A DNA stretch of 64,000 bases from Diphasiastrum complanatum (taxonomy: Eukaryota; Streptophyta; Lycopodiopsida; Lycopodiales; Lycopodiaceae), in assembly GCA_029204225.1 (NCBI GenBank), contig CM055104.1, positions 42,715,502 through 42,779,501 on the forward strand, written 5' to 3'. The position numbers and the translations under genes are program-made. Shown piece after piece: positions 1-12,009 of this stretch. The notes beneath the pieces are model-generated. The model searched no databases. It worked only from the letters and a program-made list of their open reading frames with translations, and was not told the DNA's origin. Position 1 is the first letter of the stretch. Every line of letters begins with the position of its first letter.

Positions 1-3000
1 GAGAAGAAAATATCTACCAAGCCAAGATAATCAGCAATTCTGATAGTATATTAAATGCATCAAAAATTGAAAATAAGCCTGTATGACATGTGCAAGAAAG
101 ACATAGTCACAGGTCTAAAGATATTCAGATCTGATACTGAGTTCTACGAAGCCTGTAAAAAAGGCAAACAACATCGGAATCCATTCACACATGAGGGAAG
201 AAGAGCCAAAGAAATTTTTGAGCTCGTCCACTCAGATGTCTGTGGACCGATGAAAGTGGATTCACTCTCAAGATCGAGGTATTTCTTGATGTTCATTCAT
301 GACTACAACCAGATGACAATGATCTACTACTTGAAGAAAAAATCTAAAGTGTTTGACTCTTTCAAGAAGTTCGTGCCATTTGTAGAGCGACACATCTCAA
401 AGAAGATTCAGATCATCAGATCTGACAATGGAGGTGAGTACAAGAGCACAAAATTTTCTAATTCAACCAAGAACAAGGGATAGAGCATCAATTCGCTCCT
501 GTGTAGACACCCAAATATAATGGTGTCACAGAAAGAAGAAACATGACACTAGTCGAAGGAGCCAGATGCATGATGGCACAAGCTCGATTGCCAAGTCAAT
601 TTTGGGCAATAGCTGCAACAGTACACCTGCAAAATAGATCAACAATGACAGCCCTGAAAAACAAGACACCGTACAAAATGTGGACATGTAGAAAGCCTGA
701 TCTATCATACGTGCGAGTATTCGGATGTGCAACATACAAGCACATTCCAAAAGAAAAAAAAAACAAGATCGATGATAGGTCAGAGCAAACAATCATGGTC
801 GGATACTCAAATGGATCACAAGTGTATAGACTCTACAATCCAACCACGAAGAAGGTTGTTTCGAGTAGAGGTGTGAAGTTCCATGAGTCCACATTCCTTG
901 GATGGAAGGATGAAAAAGATCATGAGATCTTCACACTGCTGCCAATTCAAGAGGGAGATCGAGGACAGACGTCAAATCGGAATGTTGTGCCCCAGACTCT
1001 AGAGCAGTAGGAAGCAAAAGATCAACCCCACGAAGCAAAAACTTTTGAGCAGCGACGAAACAAACCCAGAAGGTCAACAAAACAAAGAAGACCTCCAGAT
1101 TGATACACTGACAATATTTAGTTAGCGAAGACACAGATTTTGAGTACTGCAGCTTCACTGAAGAGCCAACTACATATCTAGAAGCTGTCCAAAGTCTAGA
1201 GAGAGAATCTTGAAAGCAGGCAATGTCAAAGGAGATTGAATCAATGAGGCGAAATGAGGCATGGACACTAGAGCCACTGCCAGAAAATAAAAAGATCGTC
1301 GATTCCAAGTGGGTATACAAAAGAAAAATGAAATTAGATGGCATTGTTGGACACTACAAAGCAAGACTTGTTGCAAAGGGCTACACATGAAGGTATGGAG
1401 TTGACTATTTTGACACATATTTGCCAATGGTCAAGATGACAAGCATTTGACTGCTCCTTGCATACGCTACACAACACAATCTGGAAATTCACCAGATTGA
1501 TGTAAAGACAGCCTTTCTCTACGGAGATCTAGAAGAAGAAATTTTCATGAAGTAGCTTGAAGGACTTGAAGACCTCGACAATTGACAATATGTCTGTCGG
1601 TTGCAGAGATGCATTTATGGTCTGAAGCAGGCATCACGAGCTTGGTACAAGAAGTTCGAAAGTCCTCTAAAGTCTCTAGACTTCAATCCTATACAACCAG
1701 ACTGTAATGTCTTTATAAAAAAAGTAGGAAGAGATTTTGTGATTCAAACTATTTTCATGGATGACTCTCTTATGATAGGAAACTCCTTGATACTAATAAA
1801 GGACACGAAGAGTCAGAATTTTGAAAATTATGAAATCACAGATCTGGGAGAAGCAACGAAATGCCTTGGGCTGAAGATCAGAAGAGAACAATAACATGAA
1901 AAATGCATTTGAGTCAGCCAAAATATGCCAAAAAAGTGCTAAAGCAGTATCAAATGATGGACTGCAAAGAAAAAGTCAATCAATGATAGCTGAAGCCAAA
2001 TTGACGAAACAGGATTGCCCAAAAACAGAGGAAGAAAAATAGAAGATGGAAGGTATAGCCTATCAAAACTTGATCGGTAGTCTGATGATGTATCTTACAA
2101 TTTGTACTAGACCCGACTTGGCTTTCTTTGTCTATGTTGTGACCCAATTCTCTTACAATCTTGGGATAGCACATTGGCAAATGACAAAACAAATCCTACA
2201 ATATCCGAAGGGTATCCAAAATATGGAATTAACCTACAGAGCGACAACAAAAAAAAATGATTTGAACTACACCACTACAGTGATGCAAGCTGGGCAAGCT
2301 GCAAAGATGACAGCAAGTCTTTGACAGGAGGATGTTCAATGGCGTGTGGAGCAGCAATCAGCTGGATATGCAAAAACAAAATCTTGGTAGCCCAATTCTC
2401 ATGCGAAGCTAGATTTGTCGTGGCTTCAAAGATGGCGAACGAGGTTGTTTGGTTGCAGATGATGTTGGAGGCAATTGGCATATTACAAGGAGAATCATGT
2501 ACAATGATGATGGATTCTCAAAGTGCCATATATCTGTCCTAGGATCCTGTCTTCCATTCAAAGAGAAAGCATATACCTCTGAAGTACCATCACATTCGAG
2601 ATTTGATCTCGAAAGGAGAGTTCCAAGTCCAGTACATAAAGTCTAAAGACATGATTGTAGATCTGCTCATGAAGCCGCTCGACAAACCACTCTTCGCAAA
2701 GCAAAGAAAGACAATTGGATTAAACATGCAAAGTTGCAAGGTTCAAGAGGGAGTGTCAAAAATTGTGAACTCCTGCAAAGAAGCGAATGGCGAACGATTC
2801 ACGAAAGTCGACCAAACATACCTCGAGGACCAAAAGACACAAAATGAAAAGAAAACGAAAGAAAACATGTCGGGCTGCCAACTAGCAGCTCAATGGGCAT
2901 GGTGTCTTGTACTTCACACTCAATTGAAAAAATAACGATAATTGAGAATAACTAACTAGTTGATTAGCGTTAAATACTCTTGTAATTCTTTGTTTAGCTA

Positions 3001-3195
3001 TCTTATAAACTCCACACAATGGAGATATAAATACAATTATGGATCAACGCAAACATAGAAGAAAAAAGAAGAGACAAAGCAGAATAGAAAAAGATAGAGA
3101 GACAAAAAAAATAGTTGTGCATGAAAGTCTACCATTGAGCAGAACACATCGATTGAGCTGAGTGTCAAGCCACCAATGAGCAAGACACTGAATAG
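1..3195 (+). mobile_element. Copia-1: broken Ty1/copia relic, 5' part outside window
   Basis: This is a Ty1/copia fossil read in the forward direction. From left to right it shows a GAG-pre-integrase/integrase core (about 55-1010, with RSDNGGEY and HSDVCG motifs), reverse transcriptase (about 1200-2330, with YGLKQASRAWYKK and a VDDS-like box), an RNase H region (about 2280-2700), a polypurine stretch ending at 2753 and a 3' LTR from 2754. The coding part is broken by at least half a dozen interruptions, so it is an old copy. It matches Copia-2 at 13195-16793 nearly motif for motif in RT and LTR, so both belong to one family. The gag end lies beyond the window start. The LTR match to Copia-2 fades near 3195. 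Confidence 0.9.
2754..3195 (+). repeat. Copia-1 3' LTR, truncated
   Basis: The LTR begins with TGTCAAAAATTGTGAACTCC directly after the purine-rich GTTCAAGAGGGAG. The same start, with few changes, is seen on the opposite strand at 16793, and both copies share GGGCTGCCAACTRGCAGC and a later TTGTGCATGAAAGT block. The right end is not a recognisable CA terminus; similarity stops near 3195. Confidence 0.7.
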
Positions 3196-3544
3196 GGCCG
3201 ATTCAAACCAATGGTTTGAGTCGTGGTTTGACACAACTATGCATATATAGACCATGCAAGTTGAATTGGACTGAGCTTTTCCTTAATACATATAACCTCC
3301 TCTCTCAAGTGACGAGTACACAATACCTCTTAAGTGGGTGGCCTACAAGAAGCATTACATGTTACCATTGATGTTATTATAATGTTTAATATATTGGGTC
3401 AATTTTTGCAAACACTAAGTATCCACTATACATAAATTGTCAACTCTTTTTGGTAGTAGGTTCATGATATAACCTTTTCAACACACTTGAAATTATGGCT
3501 ATAAAATCCCTGCCCGTTCTCTGCTCCCTTCTCTACTGAGTCGT
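3196..3544. other. Unassigned spacer
   Basis: This AT-rich stretch lies between the truncated Copia-1 LTR and the truncated start of gene 1 copy A. I see no coding signal, LTR terminus or repeat shared with the rest of the window. The right-hand junction is abrupt, because gene 1 copy B continues leftwards from the matching point (44730) into different sequence. Confidence 0.4.
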
Positions 3545-5363
3545 TCAATCATACTTGGATGCGAATGTGATACAAGGTGCATGTGATGTATCTGGAATTA
3601 GCAGAAATGCTTATTCTACTTTTTTTAGAATAGTTAAAGAAGCTCTTTCCCAAGTGATGGTGAAGAAAATTAATCTTTCGCATCCATATCGGGTAAGATT
3701 AATTAGAAATTTTTATAATGACGGAATGTTCAAAGTAGTTGGCCAACCACTTCATATAACTGAATTATACAAATCAGAATATGGTGAGCTCAATTACAAC
3801 GATTGCAATAATATTTTCCTTGATATTGAAAATGTTCTAAAATACATTATTCGATTCTATAAACTAGACAAACATCAAGTAAATGAAAAGATCATTATTG
3901 TAATAAAATTGGATGAATATGAAATTATCAAGGGTCAGAAGTTGGAACGTGTGAGTGTCCCTTTGATGAAAAAAATTTCAGATACAGATGATCGAACGTT
4001 TAGTGTTCAATCGGAAAATCACATATGGTGGTTGGCCGCATTCCAGGTATACATTTCAATTTTCATTTAGAATATCTATATTAACAATTCATACCTTGCC
4101 AGTTTTTATTGACATGTCATGCATTACTTGTTTCTCTACAGGTCTTGAAAGAGGACCATAAAATACTATCATGGATATTTTCAAGAACAAATTATGGCGA
4201 GATTATAAAGAGACATTTGGAGGGTGAGAAATTTACAGTTGAAAACCATGGAAGTTTTCAAATTCAATGGCACCTTGCAGGGGATTTGAAAACATTAAAA
4301 TGTATGTATAATGTCTCTCATGGGGCTACATCAAAGCATCCATGTCTTTATTGCATGAAGGATTGCTACAATATGAATTTGGGATGATCAACAAACATTG
4401 GCTCAACACGAGAAGCTAAAGATCCAAATATGAAAAGTGTTATGCCAATTCCATTAAAAAATGTTCATATATGCAATTGTATACTGAGGTTTGTATTATT
4501 GAAAAACTAATTTACCTGCATATTCTACTAGCATGGAATCATAAACCAGAGTCAGTGGCTAAGGCAGCAATTAGGAGGTTGGAAATAGTTCTGTCAAATG
4601 CAGGACTACATAAAGGGAATGTCACGATTAAAAAAAGTGACAGACTCTCAGGGAAAAAAGAAAACGTTCCTAATAAGCCATCAATTGGAGGTGCTAAAGC
4701 AAGAAGATTCTTATCCAATCACACATGCAAATAATCAAGTGTCAGATACAAAATTTGGAGAGAAATTGTTCAAGCCACACGAACATTGGAAGGAAGTAAT
4801 CGAGTGGAAAAGGGACAAGTGTGGACCAACTTAAACAAACTCATAGGTGTTATTATGAAAGAAAACCTATCATTAGAAGATATGAGGACTTTGCAAAATC
4901 ATTGCACCACATTTGTAAAATATGTACATGATTGTTGGGAAAAAGACAACGTTACTCATTACATGGTGCTAATCTATATCATTATCTGGTACTTTTCTCA
5001 TTCCGACTTAAGTTTTTTTTTTACTAATGTAACTAATCAAAACTGTTGTTTGCAGCACATCCTTCTTCATCACGCAACTTATTTTGCAAAAGAATATGGG
5101 AGCTTAAGTATCTGGTCATCACAAGGCATGGAAAAGTCTCATTGGCAAGCAAGGGGAGCATTTCATAGAGCAACAAATCATGGAGGACACAATTCAAGAA
5201 ATAAACATTTAGTTCAACTTTTTTAGTGGTTTTACAGAAGAGCACAATTTAGATATCAAGCTAGAAACTCGACAAGTATTACGATATTGTGAAAGGCATT
5301 CAAATTCATTACAAAAGAGAGATCCTTGCAATATATCAAAAATCTATTACAGAAAATTATTTA
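3545..5363 (+). pseudogene. Gene 1, copy A: transposon-like protein of unknown family, 5' truncated
   Basis: This is a multi-exon coding relic with introns 4047-4141 (GTATAC...CTACAG) and 4966-5055 (GTGCTA...TTGCAG). Landmarks in order are KLDEYEIIKGQKLERVSV, ENHIWWLAAFQ just before the first intron, EDHKILSWIFSRTNYGEI, WHLAGDLKTLKCMYNVSHGA, PCLYCMKDC, an AARRLEIV-type helical stretch, and after the second intron GMEKSHWQARGAFHRATNHG. The GDxKxL...CxxC and helical blocks recall transposon-like proteins of unknown function that recur in eukaryotic genomes; this comparison is from memory. I see no convincing DDE/D triad, so I do not name a transposase. Copy B is about 94% identical over the first 130 bp. 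The relic has more than one interruption, at least one shared with copy B. It is convergent with gene 2. Confidence 0.65.
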
Positions 5364-5365
5364 AT

Positions 5366-6884
5366 TATCATCATCATCCTCTTCAAGATTCAGACGGATG
5401 GTATTGTCATGAAGGAATAATCTCCTTTCATATGGATCAAAAAATTCGATATTTTTTTATCTCTTGCTCATATCAATGTAACCCGAATAAAGGGCCATTG
5501 CAAATGATCTTTTCGTAGTCTCATCGAGAGTATAACGCAATATCTTAATAGCCAAAACTCTCTTCACAAAAATTATTCTATATGTTCCTCTTGCGTACTT
5601 ATGGCCTCCTAAACAAACTGATAATGATTTGATGGCCATAGTGACAGTGGTTTCATATGGATTATAAGATGAATGATATATACAAATATCATTATTTTGA
5701 AAGTTTTTTAAATAATGAGATAGAGAAACATCTTTTCTTCCGGCTGATACACCTCGGAGGCCTCCATGTCTCATACCAAAGGCATCTATTTCAATAGCAT
5801 CCTGTAAACGAGAAAAGAAAATAAATTTAGAATGATACATAACACTACAAACTCAATAAGAAAACTAAACAATATCAATACCAATAAGAAATAAGAAAAC
5901 TGAACAATATCAATACCAATATAATATCTACTTACCAGATCATAATCATCGTAATCAACGACGTTTGCTCTGTTGATGTCATGTCCTCGAATGGCCTCTA
6001 CATTTTTGGAGGGGATATATCTAGCCCTAGGGGGATATCTTTTTTAAATTCCAAAAATTCCTCCTCTGTAGGCAAAGTCTTTTCATAAGCTATAGATATT
6101 TCAATCATGGCCTCCAAGGCCCCATTGCCAGATTTCCAATTGCCATCTTTATCATAATCTATCTCACTTTCAAGGTCATCATATGAGTAATCAACAATGT
6201 CAGAAAATTCTGATAAATTTTGAGCAAAAATTGAGAGGATTATGAAATATAACATTCATTATTTATAAAATATAAAGGAACATCAAGTAGAGCTAATTGA
6301 TTAACAGGAGATGCAGATGGAAGAGAATCAAAGAGGATTATAGAATGAGGGAGAGTTTTTTGATAATTTGAATCCATAGAAGCTTTAACTTCAACCCCTA
6401 TATCAGTATCTGCATCAGTTACATCAACTGGAGCAGGTGCAGATGCTTCAATCAATGGAACAATTGAAGATTCAACAGACTCATCATCTGGAATTTAAGC
6501 AGATATGTAAAACACAAAAGCCATTCCTTTGATTAGAAGGCGACATATTCTTTTGTGGATATCATAGTATATATTTCTTTTGAAATGGTCATGTAGGTTA
6601 GAGTACTTTCTCTTGTGTTTATGCTTAGAGGATGGTTGGGAATGTAGAAGGTCCAAAAAATGAACGAAACAAAAATTATTTATATCCAAAACAGGAGTAC
6701 TAATAATCTGAGAAAAATTATCAAAATAAGAAATTAAATTATAACGATTCTCATAAACTAGCTTATCGATATCGAAGGGAGCAAAAAAAATACTAGCAAA
6801 ATACTCTAATTTGTCAGATGGAATGTCACTGGTATTTAAAAAATCCATAAGTTTGTCATATGAGGCCATGGAAGAACTAGCCAT
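5366..6884 (-). pseudogene. Gene 2, copy A: unknown protein of the multigene element
   Basis: The gene starts with MASSSMASYDKLMDFL at 6884 and can be followed leftwards through an acidic middle (FSDIVDYSYDDLESEIDYD), the segment before an intron (RANVVDYDDYDL), then after the intron AIEIDAFGMRHGGLRGV and KDVSLSHYLKNF, ending in ERRLFLHDNTIRLNL and an Asp-rich tail. The intron (about 5800-5937) has plausible GT...AG ends. The order and sequence match copy B (51738-53265) throughout; a short stretch after the acidic region is missing relative to B. I do not recognise the family. It contains no membrane span or signal peptide. It is broken at several points. It is convergent with gene 1, their ends only a few bases apart, and its 5' end faces the motif-rich region at 6885-7783. 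Confidence 0.6.
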
Positions 6885-7783
6885 ATTGAATCCGATATCA
6901 GTTCAACGCGTCAGATAAATATTGGTAGAGGAATAAAGCAAAGTGCGCACGCTGATCCGATATAGTAAGGCCGAGAATGAAATTTTTTGAAAAGCATTGG
7001 TCAGAAGTGGCTGATATTGATTCAGCGCGCCTGAATGAATACGAGCATGCACAACAAGGGATGGCTCCCGTCGATTCGATATCGGGAGAATGAAGAAAAA
7101 CAAGAAGGCTAGAGAGTTCAGAATAAAAGATTACAGAATCGAAATATGGAAAGTGGTGCACATATTTATAGCCAATTCTTGTTGATCACAACCATATATT
7201 TGTCAAATAACGAATTGTGATTTACAACCTATATTTATCCACCAATCAGAATGAGACTAATTTGTACCTACGCCGAACTACATTAATTAGTCCAGTACTA
7301 GATTCAACGAATCATCATTAACCCTGCGCCGGAATACATTAAATAGACAATCACTAGCCTCCTAGAAAAATCATTAAAAAAAATTATAAACAATTGATTA
7401 ATGGATATCATTGAAAAACATGAACCATACTGGCCAAAGTTATGCAGAATCTATCGAATCAAGTTTTGATCATTCATATTGCGTCCAATATCGGATGAGC
7501 ACACGAGAATACATACTATGGTTGTCAAATGCTTTATATGCACGTTGATTAGCTATCGGATGAAAATCTGGCCTTTGGAATTTTTCAAAACTATAATTAT
7601 TGGATATAAAAAAGGTCTTATATTTAAAGCTTAATGTTGTCAATTTCAGAATTGATTGGTAGAAGTGTGATTTTTTGTAGATGTGACCATACTTTATTTG
7701 AAATTAGTTTTGATTAATTCGATATGGACTAATCATTTTGATGACTAATGGATATTAGATTGATTTGATTGACAAGCCTCTGC
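6885..7783. promoter_or_regulatory. Upstream region of gene 2 copy A with iterated GATATCGG/CGCG motif
   Basis: This non-coding stretch carries at least six copies of a motif close to GATATCGGWTCARCGCGC. Forward copies lie at 6892-6910, 7013-7030 and 7485-7505, and reverse copies at 6943-6964, 7069-7085 and 7541-7559. The matching part of copy B (53266-54826) has the same sites in the same order plus more. Copy A stops at 7783, where a copia fragment begins, so the H3-like gene expected on the right is missing here. A role as binding sites for a protein encoded by the element is inference. Confidence 0.6.
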
Positions 7784-8585
7784 ACATCTTCCAATGAGAT
7801 CTCTCTTCCAATGACTTTTTCTCTTACAGAATGATGAGCCACTTCAATATGCTTGCTCCTTGCATGAATGACTGGATTATTTGCAAGAGCCTGAGCAGAA
7901 ATGTTTTCATTCTTGATAATTGGAAGATCTTCATCTGCATAACACTTTAGCTCCAAAAGTAGTCTTTTGATCCATAAAATCTCCTTTGTTGTGGTTGTAA
8001 GAGATTTTTATTCAGCTTCACAGGATGATAAGGAAATAGTTGCCTGCTTTTTTCATAGACAAGAAACCAAGTTCCCTCCAAGAAATATAGTGTAAGCACT
8101 TGTGGATTTCTTATCCAACCTGTCTCCTGCAAAATCTGAATCTGAAAAAGCAATCAAAGTCAGATCTTCTCCTTTGTAGAATAATCCATAATCTCAGGTA
8201 GAAGATATATACCTCAAGATTCTTTTAGCCAACTTCCAATGATATAACTTTGGATTCTGCATGTGTTGACTTAGACTATGAACACAAAAGCTTAGATCGG
8301 GCATCATCTTTCATAGGAACTTTTACAGTGTGCTCCATAGGTGTATCTATGCCTTTACAGTTTTTCATATGAAATTTCCTGAGCATGGAAAGTGCATATC
8401 TACTTTGGCTTATAAATGCATGACCTTTCCAAAATCTATTTCAAAGCCTAGAATATAGTGAAGAACTCCTAAGTCTAAAAGCATTTTCTATAGAGAATCT
8501 AATCCCTTGATTAGTTCTTGGATTAGATCAGCCAAGAAATTAAATTTGAAGCTTGAAATAGGTGCATTAATTGATCTTCTCTGAT
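7784..8585 (-). mobile_element. Copia-3 relic, RNase H end
   Basis: The reverse strand encodes the end of a copia pol, with ISAQALANNPVIHARSKHIE and VREKVIGREISLE motifs followed on the same strand by sequence matching the preceding RNase H and RT parts. It is truncated at 7784 inside the RNase H region and joins copy A of the multigene element abruptly. The upstream part of what may be the same element (integrase, 12010-13190) lies beyond E1 in the same orientation, so E1 probably split it. It is broken at several points and old. A second piece of this family is at 25947-26800. Confidence 0.75.
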
Positions 8586-9924
8586 TTTTTGAGTGTATGT
8601 TGAAGTTGAGAGAGATTTTGCTAAAAATCATAGATTAAGGAGTGATATGCAAGGTGAGAGGTTGAAATCCATTGTACCATCACTCTAGATTTGTTCAAGA
8701 GTGATAGGGTCAAGTTTAGAAGCATCAATTTGCTAGAAAAAATCCTTGGATCTGTCCTCCAAGTGAAACCTTTGAGAGTTTCTAGTGCATATAGAGCATC
8801 TATGCAAATCTTTTGTAGAATTTGACATATATTGGCTTAAATTGAGAGTTCTAGAAAAGAGATTGAGATCCAAGTCACATTGTTCAACCCTAATCAATTT
8901 GTTTGAGTGATTGTTAGGTTTGAAAAGAGTCATTAAGGTGTCTATGACAAATGTGTAGAGAGAGATCCAATTTTCTAAGAGTTCCTTCCTTTGTAGAGGG
9001 CAAGATCTAGAAGCTCATTATGTGTTGTTATTGGTGGAGAGTTTGTCTCTTCCTAGGTGATCAAATCTTTCTAAGTGGCATGAGCTCTTTGAAGCACAAT
9101 ATCTTAGTGAGAAAAATCACAACTTTTGATTTTGAATTTCATTCCAAGTCTCTAAAGGTAGAGTAATTGGTGAAATCCAATAGGGGTGATTGAATCAATT
9201 TATTGAGCAAAAATTGACATAGTATGTATGAAGCTCAAATTAGTTCTATTAAACTTTCTTTGTGAGAGTGTGAGGGTCAATTTGAGATCCCATTGGATTT
9301 CTAGAATGAGGAGGAGTCCATATTTGAGTATTCATGCATGGTTGAGATCTTTGTGAATCTCTAGTTGTCTAATTTTTTAAGCTTTGTGAAAAATTGGTGG
9401 CATAGTTTGTTGTCAAATCGAATCAAATTCATTCTAAATCTCAAGTGTGAGATTATTTGGGTCAAGAGTGAGTCCAAAAGGAGTGATTAAGTTTGATTTT
9501 CATGTATTTGAAACAAAACCCATCTTTTGTTCAAGAATAACAAGTGTTGAGAGAACTAGTCAAGTGAAAAGGAAAATCTAGGTGTCAAATCTTTTCATAT
9601 CCATTTCAACTTTCAGAAGAAAGAGTCATTGGTATTTGATGAGTCCAATACGAGATTGGATCTGATTTCTTTAGTGATTTGATTCAAAGATTGTGTGCTT
9701 TTGTCTTAGTGATCAAAGCAAAGTTTCCAAGTGACTAGTCATTACTGTGAAGATTGATTCTTAGGTTTGTGAGCTAGATCTTTTGTAGATCCTTCTAGAT
9801 TGTTGAAGATGTTCAAATCTAGTCTCTTGAAAGTCACAAATTACATTTGTAGAATCATATCACAGGTTTTTATTCACATGGCATCAATAGGTGACATCCT
9901 ATTGCAGGAAAGAAAGGATCCTAA

Positions 9925-11208
9925 GTGCAACCTTTGTGGCAAGGGAGGATATATTTTCTCAAGATGCTACAAAATAAGACCAATCCATCCAAGGAAAACC
10001 AAGGCAATGGGGCCGAGGTGAAGGATGGAGCTTCAAGTTCGAAATGCAAATACAAGAAGGACAAGTCCAAGGAAAGGTGTTTCCTTTGTGGAAAGGTGAA
10101 TGAGGCTTGGAGTCTCATAAGGACTTGCAAGATTTGTCTTCAAGAGTCCGTCACAACACATGTCAAATCTTTTGAAATTTTTCATTTGGAAGTACATTGT
10201 TTGGTTCAAGATGCAAAGATAGATGTCACTTTCATGAAAGTAACCTGGATTTATTTTATGTCCTTGGAAAGTATTTTGCTTGGAACTTTAGATAAGTTCA
10301 AACTTATTGTTATGATCCAAGAGATATCAATCAAGAATAAGGAGCATCAATCACAAAATGAAAATAGTTTCATTTATGCTCTCATGTCAACTTATGAAGA
10401 TCTATTTTGCTTTGAAGGGATTTTTGTATCTCAAAGGTGGCTTAAGGCAATGCTAGTTGAGTGTGATGCCTTAAAAGATAGCAAAATATGTTTTCCTTGT
10501 AAGCTTACATTAGTTATGAAGTCAAGGAAATGTAAATATCTTCATAATGTAAGATCTTTTGGTTTCAATAAGATCATGAATGATGTGTTCATTCATAAAG
10601 ATGAAAATTGTATGTTTTCATTCCTAAAGGCAAGTTGTAAACTTCTTATGAGAATAAGTGAAGCATCCAAAGTGGACACTTATATCCATAAGCAAGTAGT
10701 TAGCCTTATTGAGATGGAGATACCTTTTGATTTCAATATTGGAAAAATCATGTCAAGTTGTGGTGATTTTTGGACTTATGTTTCTAGCATAAGTAATCTT
10801 GATAATCATAGGAAGTGCATATTGAATGGTCGTACTTGTTGTGATCATTATGAGACATGGAGGTCTCGGATTTCCATCAAGAAGGAGCATCATGAAGAGG
10901 ATCTTAAGGAGTCATCTCAAGGTTCAAGTGTGCCAAGGATTGAGGAGGAGAGACCTTCTCAAGTTGTGATTCCAAAAAGTAACTCAAGAAACATGGTTGA
11001 ACCCATGTGGCTCACATTTCAAGGGAAAGAGGAGCATATCTCATGTGAAGGAGCAAGCCTCAAGGTCAAGCATCTACATGAAAATTGGAAGGAATTAATT
11101 TTGGAGGTGTTAGGATGGTGCAAAGCTCTCAAGCTCATCAGAGATGTCAAAAGACCAATTCAGCCCATGGAGTCAAGTTCAAGATCATCATGTTTTCCAT
11201 CAAGCTAG
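9925..11208 (+). CDS. E1 internal reading frame with shared 3' module
   Basis: This open frame of 427 codons begins near two CxxC blocks (CNLCGKGGY just upstream in another frame, then RCFLCGKVNEAW), which look like decayed gag zinc knuckles. From about residue 150 it contains the module shared with E2 and E3: a Cys-rich block with SKICFPCK, a KASCKLLMRISEASKVDTYI block, FDFNIGKIMSS, SNLDNHRKC and DHYETWRSRISI. The C-terminal third is polar. I know of no copia domain that matches. Its length and openness inside an otherwise decayed region suggest a recent origin or some selection, but protein expression is unproven. Confidence 0.5.
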   Translation: MQPLWQGRIYFLKMLQNKTNPSKENQGNGAEVKDGASSSKCKYKKDKSKERCFLCGKVNEAWSLIRTCKICLQESVTTHVKSFEIFHLEVHCLVQDAKIDVTFMKVTWIYFMSLESILLGTLDKFKLIVMIQEISIKNKEHQSQNENSFIYALMSTYEDLFCFEGIFVSQRWLKAMLVECDALKDSKICFPCKLTLVMKSRKCKYLHNVRSFGFNKIMNDVFIHKDENCMFSFLKASCKLLMRISEASKVDTYIHKQVVSLIEMEIPFDFNIGKIMSSCGDFWTYVSSISNLDNHRKCILNGRTCCDHYETWRSRISIKKEHHEEDLKESSQGSSVPRIEEERPSQVVIPKSNSRNMVEPMWLTFQGKEEHISCEGASLKVKHLHENWKELILEVLGWCKALKLIRDVKRPIQPMESSSRSSCFPSS

Positions 11209-11234
11209 ATTTACCAAGCTAGATTTTTGAGGAG

Positions 11235-11893
11235 TGTGAAAAATGCAAAAATAAGCTTGGTAGAGGCCAAAAATCTTGTATATAGATAAACACACATGTG
11301 TGGAGCCTGTTCCCACGTGTGAAAAGTGTACTTGTCATGTACCATAATCATATAGATTGTACATATGATTTAATTCAAGTTCTAGTGGCTAAAAAGGCCA
11401 AAAACTAGTTCTCTAGATATATGACACATGGCATCCATCTATTGATTGCATGAGCCAAATATTTTGGTTAGGTGTCATATCCCATGTGTAGAGGACAGCT
11501 CACACATGTGAAATAAGCTGAAGTAGGCAAATTTTGAATTCTAGAAGATTTCCAAGTAGATCTCCATATAGAAGGAAAATGGACCAAAAGTGCTCAAAAT
11601 AGAAGGTTTTGTCCAAGTGTCAATTTTGCATGATGAATCATCATATGACTAAGCACCTTCACACATGTGGGATCAGAGGGATGATTAGTACCACGAGCTC
11701 CCACTTATTGTATATATAGAGCCACATTTGGCCATAATCATTGTGAGACACCAATCTTGGTTTTGGAAGCAATTTTGAGTGATTCTCTCCATTTGTCTAC
11801 ATTTGTTTTGATTGTTTTGAGGTTTTATCAATGTGTACTTGATTTTCAGGTTGGAGTCCATACTCAGACAGTTTTTCACACATGTGAAACCAT
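11235..11893 (+). repeat. E1 3' LTR with CACATGTG palindromes
   Basis: The LTR begins TGTGAAAAATGCAAAAATAAG after the purine-rich TTTTTGAGGAG and carries CACACATGTGTGGAGCCTG and GTTCCCACGTGTGAAA near its start, as in the E2 LTR. A TATA-like TATATATAGAG is at about 11712. The right end is uncertain; similarity to the E2 LTR end (CACATGTGAAA) suggests about 11893. Confidence 0.5.
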
Positions 11894-12009
11894 AAAGTAC
11901 ACTTACCTTCAATTAATGATTGTTCTTGTTAGGATTTTGTGTCTAGAATTGATCTAGATTGATCTTAATCTGAAGTAGATTGATAGATCAAGTAATCTGA
12001 CAACCAATC

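Larger units (their letters stand above)
8586..11900 (+). mobile_element. E1: short LTR element with unusual 3' coding module
   Basis: E1 lies inside a reverse-strand copia relic. Its right part is well defined: a 427-residue open frame (9925-11208) with two zinc-knuckle-like Cys blocks at its start, a polypurine stretch, and a 3' LTR from 11235 that begins TGTGAAAAATGC. The coding module downstream of the knuckles is not copia protease, integrase or RT. It resembles, block by block, the 3' module of E2 (about 48900-49590) and E3 (about 56190-56780), for example ASCKLLMRISEASKVDTYI here against ANCKLLLRLSEAYKVDTYI in E2. The left part (8586-9800) shows no clear coding, and I could not find a 5' LTR there, so the left boundary is uncertain. 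It looks non-autonomous. Confidence 0.6.

Noticed and set aside
3545-5363. Gene 1 as a KDZ or CACTA transposase
   Set aside because: Some blocks recall such proteins, but I cannot place a catalytic triad or terminal CACTA repeats, so I left the family open.
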